64,000 nt of DNA from Lactobacillus sp. (GTDB lineage: Bacteria; Bacillota; Bacilli; Lactobacillales; Lactobacillaceae), in contig JALCQM010000004.1 of assembly GCA_022651245.1 (NCBI GenBank), forward strand, positions 26,308 through 90,307, given 5' to 3'. Of the stretch, positions 62,166 to 64,000 are shown piece by piece; the stretch's first letter is position 1; every line of letters begins with the position of its first letter. The notes below the pieces were generated by a model, which saw only the letters and a program-made list of their open reading frames with translations, searched no databases and was not told where the DNA came from. A program made the position numbers and the translations under genes.

Positions 62166-62250
62166 GCGGGTATGGCGGAATTGGTAGACGCGCAAGATTA
62201 AGGATCTTGTGGGCATTTAGCCCGTGAAGGTTCGAGTCCTTTTACCCGCA
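62166..62250 (+). tRNA. tRNA-Leu (anticodon AAG)
   Basis: GCGGGTATGGCGGAATTGGTAGACGCGCAAGATTAAGGATCTTGTGGGC...GGTTCGAGTCCTTTTACCCGCA; anticodon loop TTAAGGA. Confidence 0.95.
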
Positions 62251-62255
62251 TTAGA

Positions 62256-62289
62256 CGAACTCCTCAGCCATTATGGTTGAGGAGTTTTT
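62256..62289 (+). terminator. Terminator after tRNA-Leu
   Basis: AACTCCTCA...TGAGGAGTTTTTG. Confidence 0.75.
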
Positions 62290-62308
62290 GTTAGTTGGAG
62301 GAAAAACT

Positions 62309-63181
62309 ATGACACAAAAGCCGTTGATCGGTCACCTGGCGGCTGCCGTCACCGTTTTCATCTGGGGGACGACATTCATTGCGACTAAGGTCTTGTTACG
62401 GCATTTCGGGCCGGTAGAGATCTTACTGACACGCTTTGTGATCGGCTACGTTGCGTTATTGATCATGCGTCCTGGGCGGGTACACCTCGCCCATCCCCGG
62501 CAAGAATGGTGGTTTGTGGGCGCAGGTGCCAGCGGGATCACGCTATATTATTTACTGGAAAATTTGGCCTTAGCACACACAACGGCAAGTAACGTCGGCA
62601 TCATCGTGACGATTTCACCGTTTTTGACCGCGTTATTGGCGCAGCTTTGGCTACACGCACCCAAGCCCAGTCGGTGGTTTTACTTTGGGTTTGTCCTGGC
62701 GATCAGCGGGGTGATCTTGATCAGCTATCGTGGTGGGGCAACCATGCATGGTAACCTAATGGGCGACGTCTTGGCCGTCTTGGCCGCCTGTGCTTGGGCG
62801 GTGTACTCGATTTTGACCACTAAGATCGGTGAGCTGTCCTTGAATCTGATACAGTCAACACGACACGTGTTTTTCTATGGTATCGTGTTGATGCTCCCTA
62901 TTATGGCAGGCTTCGGGTTTCACATCGATTATCAACAGCTCGTGCAGCCGCAGACCTTGGCCAACTTTTTGTATCTAGGTATTGGTGCTTGTGCTGTGTG
63001 CTTTGTGACTTGGAACCTCGCTGTTAAGCGGCTGGGAACTGTACGCAGTAGTGTGTATATTTACGTCGTTCCGGTGATCACGTTAGTCTTTTCGGTATGG
63101 TTGTTACATGAGCCAATGACGCCCTTGATCTTTAGCGGGGCCGTGTTAACACTGCTCGGCTTGTGGTTATCAAGCCGTTAA
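62309..63181 (+). CDS. EamA-family (DMT) transporter
   Basis: ~10 TM; AAAVTVFIWGTTFIATKVLLRHFGPVEILLTRFVIGY. Confidence 0.93.
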   Translation: MTQKPLIGHLAAAVTVFIWGTTFIATKVLLRHFGPVEILLTRFVIGYVALLIMRPGRVHLAHPRQEWWFVGAGASGITLYYLLENLALAHTTASNVGIIVTISPFLTALLAQLWLHAPKPSRWFYFGFVLAISGVILISYRGGATMHGNLMGDVLAVLAACAWAVYSILTTKIGELSLNLIQSTRHVFFYGIVLMLPIMAGFGFHIDYQQLVQPQTLANFLYLGIGACAVCFVTWNLAVKRLGTVRSSVYIYVVPVITLVFSVWLLHEPMTPLIFSGAVLTLLGLWLSSR

Positions 63182-63299
63182 GAAGGCAAAATTGGCGACC
63201 ACATAGTAACCAGATAAATACTTAGTCGAATGCTTGACATTTCCTAACCCACTATGCATTATATAAGTGGGGAAAATATGAATTAGGAAGTGTAAGTTG

Positions 63300-63794
63300 A
63301 TGAGACGTAAAGACCTAACAGGGCAGAAATTTGGCCGCTTGACTGTGGTCAATTATGTTGGCGCGGCAAAGAATGGGAACGCGCGCTGGTTATGTAAATG
63401 TGATTGCGGCAACGAAACCGTTGTCGATGGCTACCGCTTGCGCAAAGGCACGACGATCAGCTGTGGCTGTTACCGTCGTGAGTATATGCGTAAAGCGATT
63501 ATGGAGAATCCCAAGACTGTCGCGCAAATGGGCCAAAAGAGCCAATTTGTGCACAGCGAAGGGGTCAATCTTTCCGCTGTGACAAAATTACGCTCTAGTA
63601 ACCGTTCCGGCGTGATCGGGGTGTCGTTTGATAAGCAGTCCGCCAAGTGGAATTCGCGTTTGTATCTCAAGGGTAAGTTGGTTTTGAACAAGCAATTCGT
63701 GAATTTTGAAGATGCCGTTAATGCCCGCCATGAAGCCGAAAAAGAGTACCTGACGCCGATTCTAGAGCGCGTACAGGCTGGTAAGCAGGATTAA
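63300..63794 (+). CDS. AP2-like phage-type DNA-binding protein
   Basis: LTGQKFGRLTVVNYVGAAKNGNARWLCKCDCGNETVVDGYRLRKGTTISCGC...SGVIGVSFDKQSAKWNSRLYLKGK. Confidence 0.75.
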   Translation: MRRKDLTGQKFGRLTVVNYVGAAKNGNARWLCKCDCGNETVVDGYRLRKGTTISCGCYRREYMRKAIMENPKTVAQMGQKSQFVHSEGVNLSAVTKLRSSNRSGVIGVSFDKQSAKWNSRLYLKGKLVLNKQFVNFEDAVNARHEAEKEYLTPILERVQAGKQD

Positions 63795-63887
63795 GGGCTT
63801 GCATTAGCAATAGGCCGAGACAAAAAACAGTTCTAGGCCACAGTTCAAAAGGCCCGCGTCCCGCGATTCGATCACTGCACTATGCCC

Positions 63888-64000
63888 TGTCAAGTTGACA
63901 GATGAAATAATATAAAATTTTGTCTGTTTCTAAGCGGCTTCACCCCAGTATTCATCTGGGGTGAGGCCGTTTCTTTGTGCCGACCGATTGTGGTGATTGA
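63888..64000 (-). mobile_element. End of an IS3-like insertion sequence
   Basis: Transposase C-terminus NHHNRSAQRNGLTPDEYWGEAA* (63930-64000, reverse strand) followed by a TGTCAAGTTGACAG-type terminus. Confidence 0.7.

Overview
The window is a Lactobacillaceae-like chromosome segment. About 1-41,000 is a near-complete siphophage-type prophage. The integrase is cut by the left edge of the window. It is followed by a CI/ImmA lysogeny region, antirepressor, YqaJ/RecT, DnaD-like/DnaC-like replication genes, ArpU, HNH, TerS/TerL, portal/ClpP/capsid, tail genes, holin and GH25 endolysin. About 41.0-64 kb is host chromosome: pncB, nadE, Zn-binding SBP, CoA-disulfide-reductase-like protein, nitroreductase, a yybP-ykoY-like riboswitch with a P-type ATPase, a TPP riboswitch with an SDR, an NRAMP-like/DapA-like/LacI cluster, a Trp-type ABC transporter, SprT-like, tRNA-Leu, an EamA transporter and an IS3-like transposase end at the right edge. 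The observations I rate highest are: (1) a ~430-nt non-coding region between arpU and the terminase genes (about 13.98-14.42 kb) with two copies of a folded RNA module and a terminator, a candidate large phage ncRNA; (2) a separately transcribed cassette after the lysis genes (35.3-40.2 kb) with an SNF2-like helicase, an IbrA-like PAPS-reductase-family protein and an IbrB-like ParB protein; (3) two identical CCCAAAAGCGTAGCGCC -1 frameshift sites that append Ig-like domains to the major capsid and major tail proteins; (4) an unassigned ~400-nt minus-strand structured RNA at 43.6-44.0 kb; (5) a lone type I-E-like CRISPR repeat next to the prophage end; (6) three ~123-bp tandem palindromic repeats at 60.7-61.06 kb. 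All assignments are by eye from the sequence; no database search was run.
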